64,000 nucleotides of DNA from contig CP051238.1 in assembly GCA_017794925.1 (NCBI GenBank), forward strand, positions 1,163,186 to 1,227,185, in the 5' to 3' direction. This DNA comes from Aestuariibacter sp. Its GTDB lineage: Bacteria; Pseudomonadota; Gammaproteobacteria; Enterobacterales; Alteromonadaceae. The position numbers and the translations under genes were made by a program. Every line of letters begins with the position of its first letter. Position 1 is the stretch's first letter. Positions 63,664 to 64,000 of this stretch are shown here, in pieces. The notes under the pieces are model-generated. The model saw nothing but the letters and a program-made list of their open reading frames with translations. It searched no databases and had not been told where the DNA came from.

Positions 63664-64000
63664 TTACTCATGGTCTTCAGGCAGCAGGTGCTCGTTTAGC
63701 GCGGCTCTGATATTGTCAGGAATTGCTGCCGTTTTCTGTGTCTCATAATTGTAGTGCACCATGGTCGTGGTGCCAGAATTACAGCGTTTTCCGCTCTGCC
63801 ATGCTTCCTGATAGGCCTCGAATGAGCTGTTTCCAATGCGTTTTACCCAGGTCTTAATGGTGACCGGTTCTCCATAGAAAATTTGTGCATGGAAATCGAC
63901 CTGATAGCTAGCCAGTATCAACGGCCAGCTATCCAGCGCCAGGGTAGGCGTAAACATTTCGAATAGCGGGGTGCGGGCTTCTTCAAACCACACCACCATT
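63664..64000 (-). CDS. Acyl-CoA thioesterase, 4HBT hotdog fold, 5' end outside window
   Basis: C-terminal 111 residues of a YbgC/FadM-like hotdog thioesterase hydrolysing acyl-CoA. VVWFEEARTPLFEMF follows the catalytic region of these proteins (normally a GHVNN segment), which must lie beyond base 64000; the methionine at 63999 is therefore probably internal. DFHAQIFYGEPVTIKTWVKR is the hotdog strand pair. Operon with the 2OG oxygenase. Confidence 0.85.
   Translation of the reverse strand, partial: MVVWFEEARTPLFEMFTPTLALDSWPLILASYQVDFHAQIFYGEPVTIKTWVKRIGNSSFEAYQEAWQSGKRCNSGTTTMVHYNYETQKTAAIPDNIRAALNEHLLPEDHE

Overview
The window is chromosomal DNA of a Gram-negative gammaproteobacterium, most likely of the order Alteromonadales (Alteromonadaceae-like). 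The argument is gene order and content: a conserved block lptM-lysA-dapF-DUF484-xerC-yigB with uvrD nearby, an MJ1255/VC2487-type glycosyltransferase, SelO, DUF3300, DUF3299 and LruC-domain proteins, and an AcrAB-type RND pump with an AcrR-type operator. The genus cannot be fixed from the sequence alone. No rRNA, tRNA, CRISPR array, transposase or prophage was seen.

Layout. 1-1.7 kb: 3' part of an ECF sigma gene, its anti-sigma factor and a lipoprotein, followed by a palindromic repeat cluster. 2-7 kb: TetR repressor divergent from an RND efflux operon. 7-8 kb: a GNAT/RHH toxin-antitoxin pair lying between two copies of a terminator-like sequence. 8.3-15.3 kb: an accessory-looking stretch holding a diguanylate cyclase, a rhodanese, mnmA with a DUF2938 membrane protein, and a compact osmC/tetR/MFS/thioredoxin group tied together by three matching operators. 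15.7-18.5 kb: a two-gene operon of an acetyl-CoA hydrolase/transferase-GNAT fusion and a histone-deacetylase-family enzyme. 18.4-24.9 kb: membrane and sensory genes (MCP with a CxC thioredoxin-like protein, ZntB with MscS, DUF1439 with an ATP-grasp enzyme). 24.9-31.8 kb: DUF3300, ribA, selO with a small overlapping partner, GST, and an LruC-domain protein with a lipoprotein. 32-45.5 kb: recQ, mgtE, rarD, alcohol dehydrogenase divergent from an Lrp-type regulator, marR-MATE, a two-receiver diguanylate cyclase behind uvrD, and cysE. 45.5-51.8 kb: a long leftward block PAP2-glycosyltransferase-lptM-lysA-dapF-DUF484-xerC-yigB. 52-58 kb: rraA, S1/P1 nuclease, ubiX, mpl, fbp, ppa, DUF3299 and bPH proteins. 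58-64 kb: a Tat-exported GH43 enzyme, ammonium transporter, Fic protein with a large inverted repeat at its promoter, a 2OG-Fe(II) oxygenase and a partial thioesterase.

How genes work together. Several repressor circuits can be read directly from DNA: an AcrR-like operator inside the efflux promoter spacer, a 10-bp inverted repeat before the toxin-antitoxin pair, three copies of TTATRGA-N8-TCTATAA around osmC, tetR and the MFS gene, a MarR-type palindrome inside the marR promoter spacer, and 15-bp inverted repeats enclosing the fic promoter. The lysA-dapF block joins diaminopimelate/lysine synthesis to chromosome dimer resolution (XerC), as in enterobacteria. The least described unit is probably the TetR-controlled osmC/MFS/thioredoxin group; the acetylation/deacetylation operon is the most suggestive enzyme pairing. 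Small-scale oddities include palindromic repeats that encode the C-terminus of the YigB-like phosphatase, a terminator hairpin with no obvious client gene between GH43 and amt, and four convergent gene pairs whose stop codons overlap by exactly four bases.
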